From: Schlesneria paludicola DSM 18645
Lineage (GTDB): Bacteria; Planctomycetota; Planctomycetia; Planctomycetales; Planctomycetaceae
Direction: 5' to 3'
Length of the DNA: 64,000 nucleotides
Assembly (NCBI RefSeq): GCF_000255655.1
Contig: NZ_JH636434.1
Span: 1,503,066-1,567,065 of the forward strand
The position numbers and the translations under genes were made by a program. This document shows positions 1 through 7,435 of this stretch, piece after piece. The notes beneath the pieces are model-generated. The model searched no databases and was not told the DNA's origin. It was given only the letters and a program-made list of their open reading frames with translations. Every line of letters starts with the position of its first letter. The first letter of the stretch is position 1.

Positions 1-247
1 CTCGAACCACCGCACTGTTCTCAGGCTCAGCCGACCCGGTGGGCGCTTTGGTACTGTTTGGAGCCTCCGACCCGGTGGGCGCTTTGCCGGTGGGCGCTTT
101 GGTATCGTTTGACGAATTTTCGGCCAAATGACGCCGAACTGCGCCTCGAGATACACCCAGCGACTCACAGATTGCACGCTCGGAGAGTCCGTTGTCGTGC
201 AAAGCCTTAATCGAAAAGGACTTGTCCATACTCAGTTGATAAGCCAT
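1..247 (-). CDS. istA: IS21-family transposase IstA, N-terminal part (truncated by window edge)
   Basis: Reading leftwards from an ATG at 247, the frame is open to base 1 (82 codons). It begins MAYQLSMDKSFSIKALHDNG and continues LSERAICESLGVSRGAVRRH, a helix-turn-helix of the kind found at the IstA N terminus, where it binds the element ends. A low-complexity linker with repeated KAPTG units follows; the underlying DNA repeats the GGTAC[TC]GTTTG-type terminal motif, so coding and terminal-repeat functions overlap. The DDE catalytic domain would lie beyond the window. The assignment rests on the helix-turn-helix and the linker style. Confidence 0.65.
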   Translation of the reverse strand, partial: MAYQLSMDKSFSIKALHDNGLSERAICESLGVSRGAVRRHLAENSSNDTKAPTGKAPTGSEAPNSTKAPTGSAEPENSAVVR

Positions 248-315
248 CGTCTTTCCAGTGGTGGGTTTCTACGAAAAGAAACCACTACTGCAAAACAAAA
301 GCCCCTTTGTCTCAA

Positions 316-360
316 CTGGTACCGTTTCAAGCGCCCTTCACTGGTACTGTTTCAGCGCCC
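316..360. repeat. Terminal repeats of the IS21-type element
   Basis: Two near-identical 20-21 bp units are visible, at 316-336 and 341-360, both starting CTGGTAC and ending GCGCCC. Related copies with the GGTACTGTTTG or GGTATCGTTTG core lie inside the start of the istA reading frame (about 48-60 and 100-112). Such repeats are the probable transposase binding sites. Confidence 0.6.
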
Positions 361-367
361 ACTGACA

Positions 368-1711
368 TGTGTCATTTGTGAATGGTCCACTCAACTTTTC
401 GGTCCGTGGCCGGGCATTGTTTCCCTGATTGCTTGGTGCTGGATGCCTTTAATCCTAGCGCATGGATCACTTGTAACGTCTGATGTGCCAGCGGTCGTAG
501 CTGCGCTGGGAGCTGCTCGCTGCTTTTGGTCTTTTTTGCTTAATCCGCGGCCACCAACTGCCATGCTGAGCGGTGCACTTCTGGGCGTCGCCATTGCAAC
601 TAAGTATACGTTGCTTATTCTTTGTCCGTGTTGGTTCTGCGTTCTGTTCTACAGATACAGCAGGGGACATCAGTTCCGCCAGTTTGCGGTTCTCGGGTGT
701 TTGATGTTCTCGGCAAGCATTGTGACAATCGATGCATTTTATCTGTTTCAAGGTGTCGGCTTCAAACTTGAGATACTGGCAACTGGCAACTCCGCCTCGT
801 CTGCTACCTTAAGATCATTTGCGTCTTGGCCGTTGTTTTCGTGGATGCTCTGGATTCCTCTCCCTCTTCCAATTGAGTTTATACGAGGTCTCGATTTTCA
901 ACTTGCGGACGTCGAGCGATCACAAGCGGTGTATTTACTCGGCGAGCAACGTGTTGGTGGCTGGTCATTTTGGTACTTGATTGCCGCGATGGTGAAGGTG
1001 CCAATTCCGATCCAGGCGCTTACATGGCTTGCAGTTGTCAATATTCCGTCTGCTCTGAGCGGGAATGGATTCTCGAGATGGGCCGCGATATGTACGATCG
1101 TCCCTGCCTTAGAGGTCACGATATCGATCGTACTTTTTACGGGAACTGGTACAAATGCATCCGTTCGATATCTGCTGCCCGCTCTAGCACTTTGGTGTCC
1201 ATGGATTGGTTTGGCCTTACGACCTCGTACCCAAGTCTCCAAAATCTTGGTATTTGGCTTCGTGACTTGGCTTGGTATCGGTGCATTCTTTGAATCACCA
1301 GATTTCCTGGGGTGGGAAAACGAACTCGCCAACGTATGGTGTCGTGATCGCCCCGCGATATTGGGTGACAACACCGATTGGGGTCAGGACATCGCAAGTC
1401 TCGGTGTATGGGCCGCAAGTAGGAGTCCTAGCGAAAGGATGATCGTATGCGTATATGGAATGGGAGATACCAGAGCTTACGGCTTACGTCGACCTGCTGC
1501 ATTGGCTATTTCTGCAGCTTCGGATCAATGCGACTATTTGGCAATCAGTGAAAATATTCTCTTCGGAAATGGAACACAGAATTGTGTGTGCGTGGATGGG
1601 CAAATGGGAGTCGTCTCGCATGAGTTGCGTAAATCGCTGCAGTTGAGGCGACCTTTTCATAGGATTGGTCACTCGATTCGAATATTCAAGTTGACTTCAG
1701 GTGACTTTTGA
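368..1711 (+). pseudogene. Membrane glycosyltransferase (ArnT/PMT, GT39-like), 5' end removed by IS insertion
   Basis: The frame from 368 encodes about 447 residues of a multi-pass membrane protein resembling dolichol- or undecaprenyl-phosphate-sugar dependent glycosyltransferases. Recognisable parts are the AHGSLVTSDVPAVVAALGA segment, several hydrophobic helices, the KVPIPI loop and a C-terminal DNTDWGQDIASLG motif common in planctomycete members. The N-terminal first helix and the acidic catalytic loop expected in this family are missing: family-like sequence starts just after the IS end at about 367. An upstream in-frame ATG at 128 lies inside the IS and only reads IS sequence. The gene is therefore probably inactive. 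The substrate is unknown. Confidence 0.7.
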
Positions 1712-1931
1712 TGCAGCTTTCCCCAAGTTTCGGATTTGCTCGACTGACTTCCGAATAAGTGATAATCGGCCATTTCTATCGGGCCGAGCACAAATCGAAG
1801 GCAATCGGCATCTTTCAACTCTTTAAATCGATTTTCCCAACTGCGATTTATGAACAAATTGCTGTGCACATCTAAATGAATCCCTTGGAATCAAAATCAT
1901 GAGGGGCTGCCCCAAGCCCGAGGTTTTGACG

Positions 1932-2636
1932 CTACGCTTTTGTGATCCGTTGTCGTGGATTGCTGAGCAACAGGTAGATGGAGAGCAATCCGAGCGAGAT
2001 CACGATGGGCCAGTATGCTGTCGAAACGAACACAAAATGTTCCTCTTGGGCCTGCGAGGCATCAGGACGTTTCTTAACGATGCTTTTGCGGGCGCACACC
2101 AGCCCAGGCAGTCCGACGCGAGCCAATTCTGGATCTTCGAATATCGCGTCTTCGAGGCCTATCGATTCTGTTGATGTTGTCGTCCAACGAAAACCTTGTC
2201 GAATGCCGTAACCGATCCGATACGTGGTGTCGAGAACGTTGGATTGCCGGGTGACCGTTCAGAGCCCGAAGAGAGGGGAACAGGCACATTTTCCCGGTTC
2301 AATTGGAATCCACAGTACATCGTCGAGGGTAAGCGTTCCGTCTACGGCGGGAAAATGAGCCAGTCCCCGGTCTGTGAAGGGTTACGATTGCCGGATCTGC
2401 ATGTTTGTCGCAATGACGTCAGACGGAGACCCCAAGTACGCGGGCATGTTGGCAATCGAAACGCGACATACAACAAGCGTTCCCTGATGGCTGTCGATGA
2501 TATACAGAGACTGGGCTGTCTGAATTTTGATCGTGTCATGGGTGTATCGACTTCTCACCCACCCCACCTCGAACAGGCACGCCATCAGCAACGTGACGAC
2601 ACCAAGCTTGCGTCGCCAGGACTTGAAGTCGCTCAT
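1932..2636 (-). pseudogene. Small two-helix membrane protein paralogue with two in-frame stops
   Basis: This is a member of the local family. The start at 2636 reads MSDFKSWRRKLGVVTLLMAC, the usual first membrane helix. The same frame continues to the usual C-terminal helix (YWPIVISLGLLSIYLLLSNP), ending at 1932, but is interrupted by TAA at 2382-2384 and TGA at 2259-2261. Sequence between and after the stops still reads like protein (for example AHFPAVDGTLTLDDVLWIPI), so these are recent nonsense changes rather than a wrong frame. The start overlaps the upstream gene's stop by four bases (ATGA, 2633-2636). Function of the family is unknown. Confidence 0.7.
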
Positions 2637-3106
2637 TCGGATTCTGTTCCAGTGGATGGCAACAGTTTCGCTGACGCACGTGGCTTACTGATGAGCAGGT
2701 AGGCAGAGAGCGCAGTCAGCGGGAGGACGATCGACCAGTAAGGAAGACTGAAAGTCATCAGAGTGGTTTTCCGTTCTCCGATACCAAAGCGGAACCACTT
2801 CGGACGAAATGGAGACGCATCACCAGCGAACATGATTTCGCCCGCATGAATCCCAACTCCATCGCCTTCTTCGTGACGGTACAACCGAAATGAGGCCATT
2901 TCCTTGTCAGGAATCGATGTCCACATCGCAATCACATTCAGGCACTGATAGCCAGAGAGGAATTGAATGGACGACGAATTCCCAGTCGGAAGATTAATCG
3001 AGTCTCGAACGGAATAGTTCCGCACCCACGCGCCTGTAAACACGCACGCCAACACCAACGCGATGACGCCAAGCTTTCGTTTCCAGCCCCTGAAGAGCTC
3101 TCGCAT
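2633..3106 (-). CDS. Small two-helix membrane protein of the array family
   Basis: A 157-residue protein. The N terminus MRELFRGWKRKLGVIALVLA is a basic patch followed by a membrane helix ending in WVR. A soluble middle of about 90 residues follows, then a second helix (LPYWSIVLPLTALSAYLLIS) with a KPR tail. This predicts cytoplasmic ends and an external middle. I chose ATG 3106 rather than 3118 because the sister genes start with MRE-FF and because the conserved upstream leader sits exactly 22 bases before it, as in the sisters. Its stop overlaps the next start (ATGA). Function unknown. Confidence 0.8.
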   Translation of the reverse strand: MRELFRGWKRKLGVIALVLACVFTGAWVRNYSVRDSINLPTGNSSSIQFLSGYQCLNVIAMWTSIPDKEMASFRLYRHEEGDGVGIHAGEIMFAGDASPFRPKWFRFGIGERKTTLMTFSLPYWSIVLPLTALSAYLLISKPRASAKLLPSTGTESE

Positions 3107-3140
3107 GTTCTGGCCCACGAGTGACTCGTGACGGTTCGAT
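3107..3140 (-). promoter_or_regulatory. Family leader upstream of the 3106 gene (diverged copy)
   Basis: The bases between the ATG and 3128 match the sister leaders (plus-strand GTTCTGGCCCACGAGTGACT), and the TGACG element begins at 3129, 22 bases from the start codon, as at 5051, 8198 and 10783. The distal half (TGTCTGTAGTCTGGC in sisters) is not conserved here. It probably covers a promoter or 5' untranslated region; no clear Shine-Dalgarno is seen. Confidence 0.4.
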
Positions 3141-3154
3141 TCGAATCGCGCTTG

Positions 3155-3427
3155 CTAGACTTCAAGTTGATCTCTGGTTTGGTTTCCGCATCGTATCTGC
3201 GATGAGAGTTCATCAAATCGCTTCTTGATCTCGTCATTTTCTTTCTGCAAATGAGCCAGAAAGTTCCCGACGAAAAAAAAGCTCATTGGCAAGAAACACA
3301 AAAATGTTGTCGGAATGCTCTGCGTGGTTCCGTTTCTGAAGGCGACGAACAATTGTTCAAGAATGACTATGGTGGATAGAACTGCGCAAAACAGGGCAGG
3401 CATCCAAGGAGCGAGCTTTTCTCTCAT
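3155..3427 (-). CDS. Small membrane protein with C-terminal coiled coil, unknown
   Basis: A 90-residue protein starting MREKLAPWMPALFCAVLSTI with two predicted membrane helices (about residues 8-28 and 40-60). A charged helical tail follows (LQKENDEIKKRFDELSSQI) that could form a coiled coil. It does not carry the conserved ends of the neighbouring family. A related layout (two helices, then a charged helical tail) is seen in the protein at 9672-9959. A copy of the array-type leader motif (3493-3515) lies 66 bases upstream of its start. Function unknown. Confidence 0.55.
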   Translation of the reverse strand: MREKLAPWMPALFCAVLSTIVILEQLFVAFRNGTTQSIPTTFLCFLPMSFFFVGNFLAHLQKENDEIKKRFDELSSQIRCGNQTRDQLEV

Positions 3428-3492
3428 TGTTTTTCCTTCGTTCGCGTCATCAAAACGAAATCACCCTCGATGTGACGATTCCCCCAAACGAA

Positions 3493-3515
3493 TGACGCTT
3501 TGTCTGTAGTCTGGC
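3493..3515 (-). promoter_or_regulatory. Copy of the array leader motif
   Basis: The plus-strand sequence TGACGCTTTGTCTGTAGTCTGGC at 3493-3515 closely matches the motif upstream of the array genes at 8198-8220 and 10783-10805. Here the nearest downstream start on the minus strand (3427) is 66 bases away, and the leader between is different, so it may be a remnant of a lost array gene or a shared promoter. Confidence 0.45.
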
Positions 3516-3670
3516 GGCTCGCTGGGCGGAAAGCAAGGGTGACCGTGATCTGGTTTCGACGACAACTGCGGATCACGCTTGAGCAAGGACGTCGTCGTGG
3601 TCAGCCCCCTGAGCAAGGGCTCTGGCTCGCGATTCCGCGGACGCGAGTTTGTTATCAATTGTTAACAAAC

Positions 3671-4213
3671 TCAGGCGTGCCGGTCTCCTGATACCGGCGC
3701 TCTCACCCGTGGCTTGCTAATAAGCAGGTAGGCCGAGAGCAGGGTGAGCGGGAGGACGATCAGCCAGTAAGGAACCAGCAATAAGCGCATCTCAATCTTA
3801 TCCCAATCCTCTTCGTTTTTGTCGTCCTCGACACCGGCGTAGGCGAAACCAAATCCGCAACACCCCCAACCCAATTGTTTCAATTGCATCCGATGGGCTG
3901 AAAGTGCTCCGTCGAATGCAGGATTCCGATTCCGTGACAACCATCTTACCGAGGCACGAGCAATGTCGACTCGTTTTTCCTTCGCATCCAGATCTTGTGC
4001 TTCTTCGTGTAACCACGTCCATACGATTGTGCTGTCCATTGAACTTAGGTCACTCCAAGTGACGCAGACCATCGAATTCGTTTTTTTCACTCGAACGGGG
4101 AAATGAAGGATGTCCACAACCACATTGCTCCTCACCCACCCGGCCGCAAACACGCACGCCATTAGCAATGTGATGGCACCAAGCTTGCGTTTCCAAGAAT
4201 TAAAGTAACTCAT
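3671..4213 (-). CDS. Small two-helix membrane protein of the array family
   Basis: A 180-residue member. It starts MSYFNSWKRKLGAITLLMAC, with the first helix ending in GWVRS. A longer middle of about 115 residues follows, with a Cys-Cys-Gly-Phe-Gly patch, then the second helix VPYWLIVLPLTLLSAYLLIS with a KPR tail. The ATG at 4213 overlaps the stop of the upstream paralogue (ATGA, 4210-4213), so it is probably translated by re-initiation in one transcript with the 4210-4713 gene. Function unknown; the external middle domain is unlike its sisters. Confidence 0.8.
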   Translation of the reverse strand: MSYFNSWKRKLGAITLLMACVFAAGWVRSNVVVDILHFPVRVKKTNSMVCVTWSDLSSMDSTIVWTWLHEEAQDLDAKEKRVDIARASVRWLSRNRNPAFDGALSAHRMQLKQLGWGCCGFGFAYAGVEDDKNEEDWDKIEMRLLLVPYWLIVLPLTLLSAYLLISKPRVRAPVSGDRHA

Positions 4214-4713
4214 ATCGTCAACTTCGCGTCTCGTATACGTGGCTTGCTGAACAGAAACCAGGCAGACAGTAGAGTCAATGGGAGGACGATGTTCGAATAG
4301 GGAATGTAGACCACATTCCCGGTTGCGATGATACTTGGCCCCCAGATTCCTTCACTCTCCAATCGTGATCGATCTGGCCCCAAATCGCGACCAATTGGTA
4401 CTCGGTAAGGAAGTACTCGGTATCGTTGGAATGGGCCTTGAGACCTGTACAAATAGAGGAGTTCAATAGGACCTGATTGCCAATGATTCGTGCTTCCCGC
4501 AAGTGAAACAGGCGATTGTTGGAAATATGTCCAACATTCTCGATCCCACCAAAAACAACCGATGTTTCCCGAAGCGAAAACGACACCGCGCGTCTTATGG
4601 GGTGGTTTTCGGAACTGCACGAGATCAGCCGTATGAAGACCGCGCACCCACGCTCCCGTGCATACACATGCCATTAGCAAGGTCACAACGCCAATCTTCC
4701 TGCGCCCGCTCAT
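4210..4713 (-). CDS. Small two-helix membrane protein of the array family (twin of the 6926-7435 gene)
   Basis: A 167-residue member starting MSGRRKIGVVTLLMACVCTG. The upstream in-frame extension is rejected because it only reads the other frame of the preceding paralogue. The middle contains GVVFASGNIGCFWWDRECW, and the C-terminal helix is YIPYSNIVLPLTLLSAWFLF. It is nearly identical to the 6926-7435 gene along its length and into flanking DNA, so the two arose by a recent segmental duplication. The start overlaps the upstream stop (4710-4713) and the stop overlaps the downstream start (4210-4213). Confidence 0.8.
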   Translation of the reverse strand: MSGRRKIGVVTLLMACVCTGAWVRGLHTADLVQFRKPPHKTRGVVFASGNIGCFWWDRECWTYFQQSPVSLAGSTNHWQSGPIELLYLYRSQGPFQRYRVLPYRVPIGRDLGPDRSRLESEGIWGPSIIATGNVVYIPYSNIVLPLTLLSAWFLFSKPRIRDAKLTI

Positions 4714-5028
4714 GCAGCCACCTTGACCGTTTGACGTGGCTTGCTGAGCAGCAGGCAGGCGGATAGAGCGATCAAAGGCAATACAATGGACCAATGAGGG
4801 ACTACCAAAAGTACGGTATCTTCATCCGGGATTGTGGGAGGGTGAAGTCCACAAAACTCGGAAACATCCGCCAAAAGAAGCCAAAGTGCAGTGGCATTTG
4901 CGGGGTCCGGGGAGTTGCACAAAGTCGGATAATCGATCGCTCCTCACCCATCCCGACATGAAGACGCACGCCATCACGAGCGTGACTACGCCCAGCACGC
5001 GTTTCCATCCCCGGAAGAACTCTCGCAT
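4710..5028 (-). pseudogene. Chimeric array paralogue: two gene halves joined out of frame
   Basis: The 5' part (5028 to about 4825; MREFFRGWKRVLGVVTLVMA, then the SFGGCFRVLWTSPSHN segment) is nearly identical to the first half of the 8529-9035 gene. The 3' part (about 4824 to 4710; VPHWSIVLPLIALSACLLLS) is nearly identical to the end of the 7432-8175 gene. The join at about 4824/4825 changes frame and creates a TGA at 4822-4824 right at the junction, leaving a 68-residue product without the second helix. This is probably non-functional, although the downstream overlapping gene could still be transcribed through it. Confidence 0.75.
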
Positions 5029-5073
5029 GATCTGGCTCGCAAGCGACTCGTGACATTTCGTCTATATCCTGGC
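5029..5073 (-). promoter_or_regulatory. Family leader upstream of the 5028 paralogue
   Basis: Contains the 22-base spacer (plus-strand GATCTGGCTCGCAAGCGACT) followed by TGACATTTCGTCTATATCCTGGC at 5051-5073. Position and sequence match the leaders at 8176-8220 and 10761-10805. On the minus strand the distal part reads GGATATAGACGAAATGTCA, where TATAGA could be a -10 element. The assignment as a promoter is inference. Confidence 0.5.
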
Positions 5074-5142
5074 GAGGCACAGGGTGAGGAGCAAGGGATG
5101 ACGGATTTCTTAGTGGGAGCCATTTTCACCCGAACGTGGAAA

Positions 5143-5724
5143 TTAAGATTCCCAGATCACACAGGTTTCATAGAGCGCTATCATCGCCGCAACTTCGAAA
5201 CCGATCTCGTCAATGAACCAGAACTTATTCCCCCATCGTCCGATTCCTTTGTAGAAGGATTTGTCCTTGCTCAGAGACGAAAGTCCACCGAAGGACTTGT
5301 ACGTGACGCCACGTGCCATCACATCATAGAAATTTGATAAGGTTATTCCGTAACGGTGAGCGATTCGTGCAATTTCAATCCCGTTGCGAAACATTAGCCA
5401 GTTTTTGGAGTCGTCCTTTTTCGTTCGTTTCAAAATGAGCGTGCTGTCGCCGTACAAATCAAGTTGCGAACTCCCAGGGTTGAACCCTGTTCCGGATGTG
5501 TAGATGATTTCGTCGTTGACGATCACTTTGTAGCCAGTTGCCTTTCTCATAATCCACCGTGAAGGATCGTAAGCCGTCTGGACGTGAACCTTCATTCGCA
5601 CCTTTCGTTCAACTTCGAGTTCCGTGAAACCGAGGCGTAGCCCGCTTTTTGTTCTGGTAAATCTTTGAACGAATAATTCTGAGCTTCGGATCAAGCGAGT
5701 GCCTCGAATTCGTTGATGACGCAT
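5143..5724 (-). CDS. Hypothetical protein
   Basis: A 193-residue soluble-looking protein, rich in beta-type sequence, with no signal peptide. Segments such as KATGYKVIVNDEIIYTSGTG and GDSTLILKRTKKDDSKNWL, and a C-terminal KGIGRWGNKFWFIDEIGFEV stretch, look like genuine coding sequence, and no frame breaks are seen. I do not recognise the family; a beta-barrel scaffold of the LURP-one type is only a guess. The start could instead be the internal ATG encoding MKVHVQTAYD. It lies between two blocks of the membrane-protein array but shares none of its features. Confidence 0.5.
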   Translation of the reverse strand: MRHQRIRGTRLIRSSELFVQRFTRTKSGLRLGFTELEVERKVRMKVHVQTAYDPSRWIMRKATGYKVIVNDEIIYTSGTGFNPGSSQLDLYGDSTLILKRTKKDDSKNWLMFRNGIEIARIAHRYGITLSNFYDVMARGVTYKSFGGLSSLSKDKSFYKGIGRWGNKFWFIDEIGFEVAAMIALYETCVIWES

Positions 5725-5780
5725 ACCGACCGATTCAATCCATCGATCAAACTCAACCGCGAGAGGAGTCGATTTAAGAG

Positions 5781-5874
5781 CCCGTTGAAGTAACGGGGGA
5801 CAGGTACCGTGGCTTTCAGGATTTCATGGCGTTTATTAATCTCGCCGGAACCAGTCTCCGTTACTTCAACAGGG
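5781..5874. repeat. Dispersed intergenic repeat, copy 1
   Basis: A roughly 94-bp element whose ends are inverted repeats: CGTTGAAGTAACGGGGGACAGG on the left and CCAGTCTCCGTTACTTCAAC on the right. The middle contains GGCTTTCAGGATTTCATGGCG and GCCGGAACCAGTC, shared with the copies at 9483, 19656 and 63387. It looks like a REP/MITE-type non-coding element and can fold as one imperfect hairpin. Confidence 0.7.
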
Positions 5875-6044
5875 TGTTAAGGCTTTGTAGATCGGATTCT
5901 CCGCTGATCGAGGTAACCGACCAGCTGTCACAGCCCGTGTCAGATGACGCGCCCCCTTTGCGACATCCAATTGCCGTGCCGGTCCTCTATGGCGATTCAA
6001 GTTGATTGCGATGCCGCAGAAAACGGGCCACGACGTTGCCTGGA

Positions 6045-6483
6045 TCACTTTAGTAGGCTGCTAGCCCACCCGCGATACTCATTGCGAGTTCCAACGAAGG
6101 GCCAGACCGTATACGGATCAGAACAGCATGTCCAGAAGTACGTCTCGCCTTCGTCACGTGGACCATGCTCAATTTCATGTCTCAATTCCGTGCTGTCACT
6201 CCACAATGCCTCGGTCCGACTTCCTTGCTCATAGGGCAGTGCTTCCGCAAGCGTAAGTTCTCCAGAATTCGGGATTGTATTGGTGTCGTATTGCCGGAAA
6301 CGGAGGGAACGATGCCTGTACCATTGCGTATAAAACAAATTTGTCCGCGAAATCCATTGGGAATGATGAACGCATTGTGGGGACATCCTCCACAAGCCAA
6401 ATCTTCACCGCAAAGAGGACGATCACGATAAGAAACCTCAGCACTGCGATCCTTCGGCGTGCAGAATTGAAGTACCCGCTCAT
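6045..6483 (-). pseudogene. Diverged array-type protein with probable frameshift
   Basis: The ATG at 6483 (MSGYFNSARRRIAVLRFLIV) resembles the family N terminus but lacks the usual GWVRS. The frame ends at 6229, while protein-like sequence resumes in another frame from about 6290 downwards (NSGELTLAEALPYEQGSRTE, ending at 6045 with VWPFVGTRNEYRGWASSLLK). The combined length is not a multiple of three, consistent with a single-base indel near 6270-6300. The start overlaps the upstream stop (ATGA, 6480-6483). No C-terminal membrane helix is present, so it may instead be a different protein type. Moderate to low confidence. Confidence 0.4.
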
Positions 6484-6929
6484 GAGTGGCGGTCCGGTGG
6501 TGGTGAAATCGGCTTCTGACGCGGCTTGCTGAACAACAGGACGGCGGAGAGCAGTGTAAGTGGTATGACGATCGACCAGTACGGAGTCATTGCAAGCGGA
6601 GCATTGTCGTCGTCGTTTCGAAAGATGCTGACTTTTCCCGACTTCTCAACAATCCAATGATACCCCGACCATTTGTTTGGACTTTGAACGAGTTTGACGC
6701 CATCGATCCACTGATGATTGCTTCTCCAAGGCGCTTCCAAATCGAGTGAACCCGTCTGAATCAACGCCCACTTTTGCTCCCCTGAGACGAGAATCGTATT
6801 TGTCCTCGCGAATGGGACACAGACGATGTCAACGAAGCCGAAGCTCCTCACCCACCCAACGGCCAACATGCAGGCCGCCATCAGGGTGAGTAGGCCAAAC
6901 TGCCCGCGCCGCGATGTAAGGTCGTTCAT
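6480..6929 (-). CDS. Small two-helix membrane protein of the array family
   Basis: A 149-residue member starting MNDLTSRRGQFGLLTLMAAC, with the first helix ending in GWVRS. The middle contains several Trp residues (ALIQTGSLDLEAPWRSNHQW). The second helix is TPYWSIVIPLTLLSAVLLFS with a KPRQ tail. The start overlaps the stop of the 6926-7435 gene and the stop overlaps the next start, so it sits inside a four-gene overlapping chain (8175 to 6045). Function unknown. Confidence 0.8.
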   Translation of the reverse strand: MNDLTSRRGQFGLLTLMAACMLAVGWVRSFGFVDIVCVPFARTNTILVSGEQKWALIQTGSLDLEAPWRSNHQWIDGVKLVQSPNKWSGYHWIVEKSGKVSIFRNDDDNAPLAMTPYWSIVIPLTLLSAVLLFSKPRQKPISPPPDRHS

Positions 6930-7435
6930 ACCGTCATCTTCACTTCGGGACGTGGCTTGCTGAACAGCAACCAGGCGGACAGTAGAGTCAGGGGGAGGAC
7001 GATGTTTGAATAGGGAATGTAAACCACATTCCCGGTTGCGATGATATTTGGTCCCCAGATCCCTTCACTCTCCAATCGTGATTGATCTGGCCCCAAATCG
7101 CGATCAATTGTTACACGGTAAGGAAGTACTCTGTATCGTTGGAATGGGTCTTGAGACCTGTACAAATAGAGGCGTTCGATAGGAACTGATTGCCAATGAT
7201 TCGTGCTTGCAAGTGACTCAGGCGATTGTTGGAAATATTTCCAACATTCTCGATCCCACCAAAAACAACCGATGTTTCCCGAAGCGAAAACGACCCCGCT
7301 CGTCTTACGGGGTGGTTTTCGGAACTGCACGAGATCAGCCGTATGAAGACCGCGCACCCACGCTGCCGTGCATAAACATGCCATTAGCAGGGTCACAACG
7401 CCAAGCTTCCTTCGCCACAACTTGAGGTCGCTCAT
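6926..7435 (-). CDS. Small two-helix membrane protein of the array family (twin of the 4210-4713 gene)
   Basis: A 169-residue member starting MSDLKLWRRKLGVVTLLMAC. The in-frame upstream extension is rejected because it overlaps the preceding paralogue in another frame. The middle and second helix match the 4210-4713 protein almost residue for residue, with small differences such as one residue lost in the SLASTNHWQS stretch. The ATG overlaps the stop of the tandem-domain gene (7432-7435). The duplication extends past the start into the 3' end of the preceding gene, so it copied a segment rather than one gene. Confidence 0.8.
   Translation of the reverse strand: MSDLKLWRRKLGVVTLLMACLCTAAWVRGLHTADLVQFRKPPRKTSGVVFASGNIGCFWWDRECWKYFQQSPESLASTNHWQSVPIERLYLYRSQDPFQRYRVLPYRVTIDRDLGPDQSRLESEGIWGPNIIATGNVVYIPYSNIVLPLTLLSAWLLFSKPRPEVKMTV

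Larger units (their letters stand above)
1..367 (-). mobile_element. IS21-family insertion sequence, one end only (continues past window start)
   Basis: The left edge of the window holds one end of an insertion sequence: the start of an istA-like gene on the minus strand plus a non-coding end with repeated GGTAC[CT]GTTTCA-type motifs. IS21 elements have multiple terminal repeats and ends of the TG...CA type; the last CA here is at about 366-367. To the right, glycosyltransferase coding sequence begins abruptly. The family is inferred from the protein start and the repeated ends. The exact boundary is uncertain by several bases, and the other end, istB and the target duplication are outside the window. 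Confidence 0.7.

Noticed and set aside
128-367. ATG at 128 in frame with the glycosyltransferase
   Set aside because: The 80 residues before 368 are encoded by the IS end on the opposite strand and show no membrane or family character.
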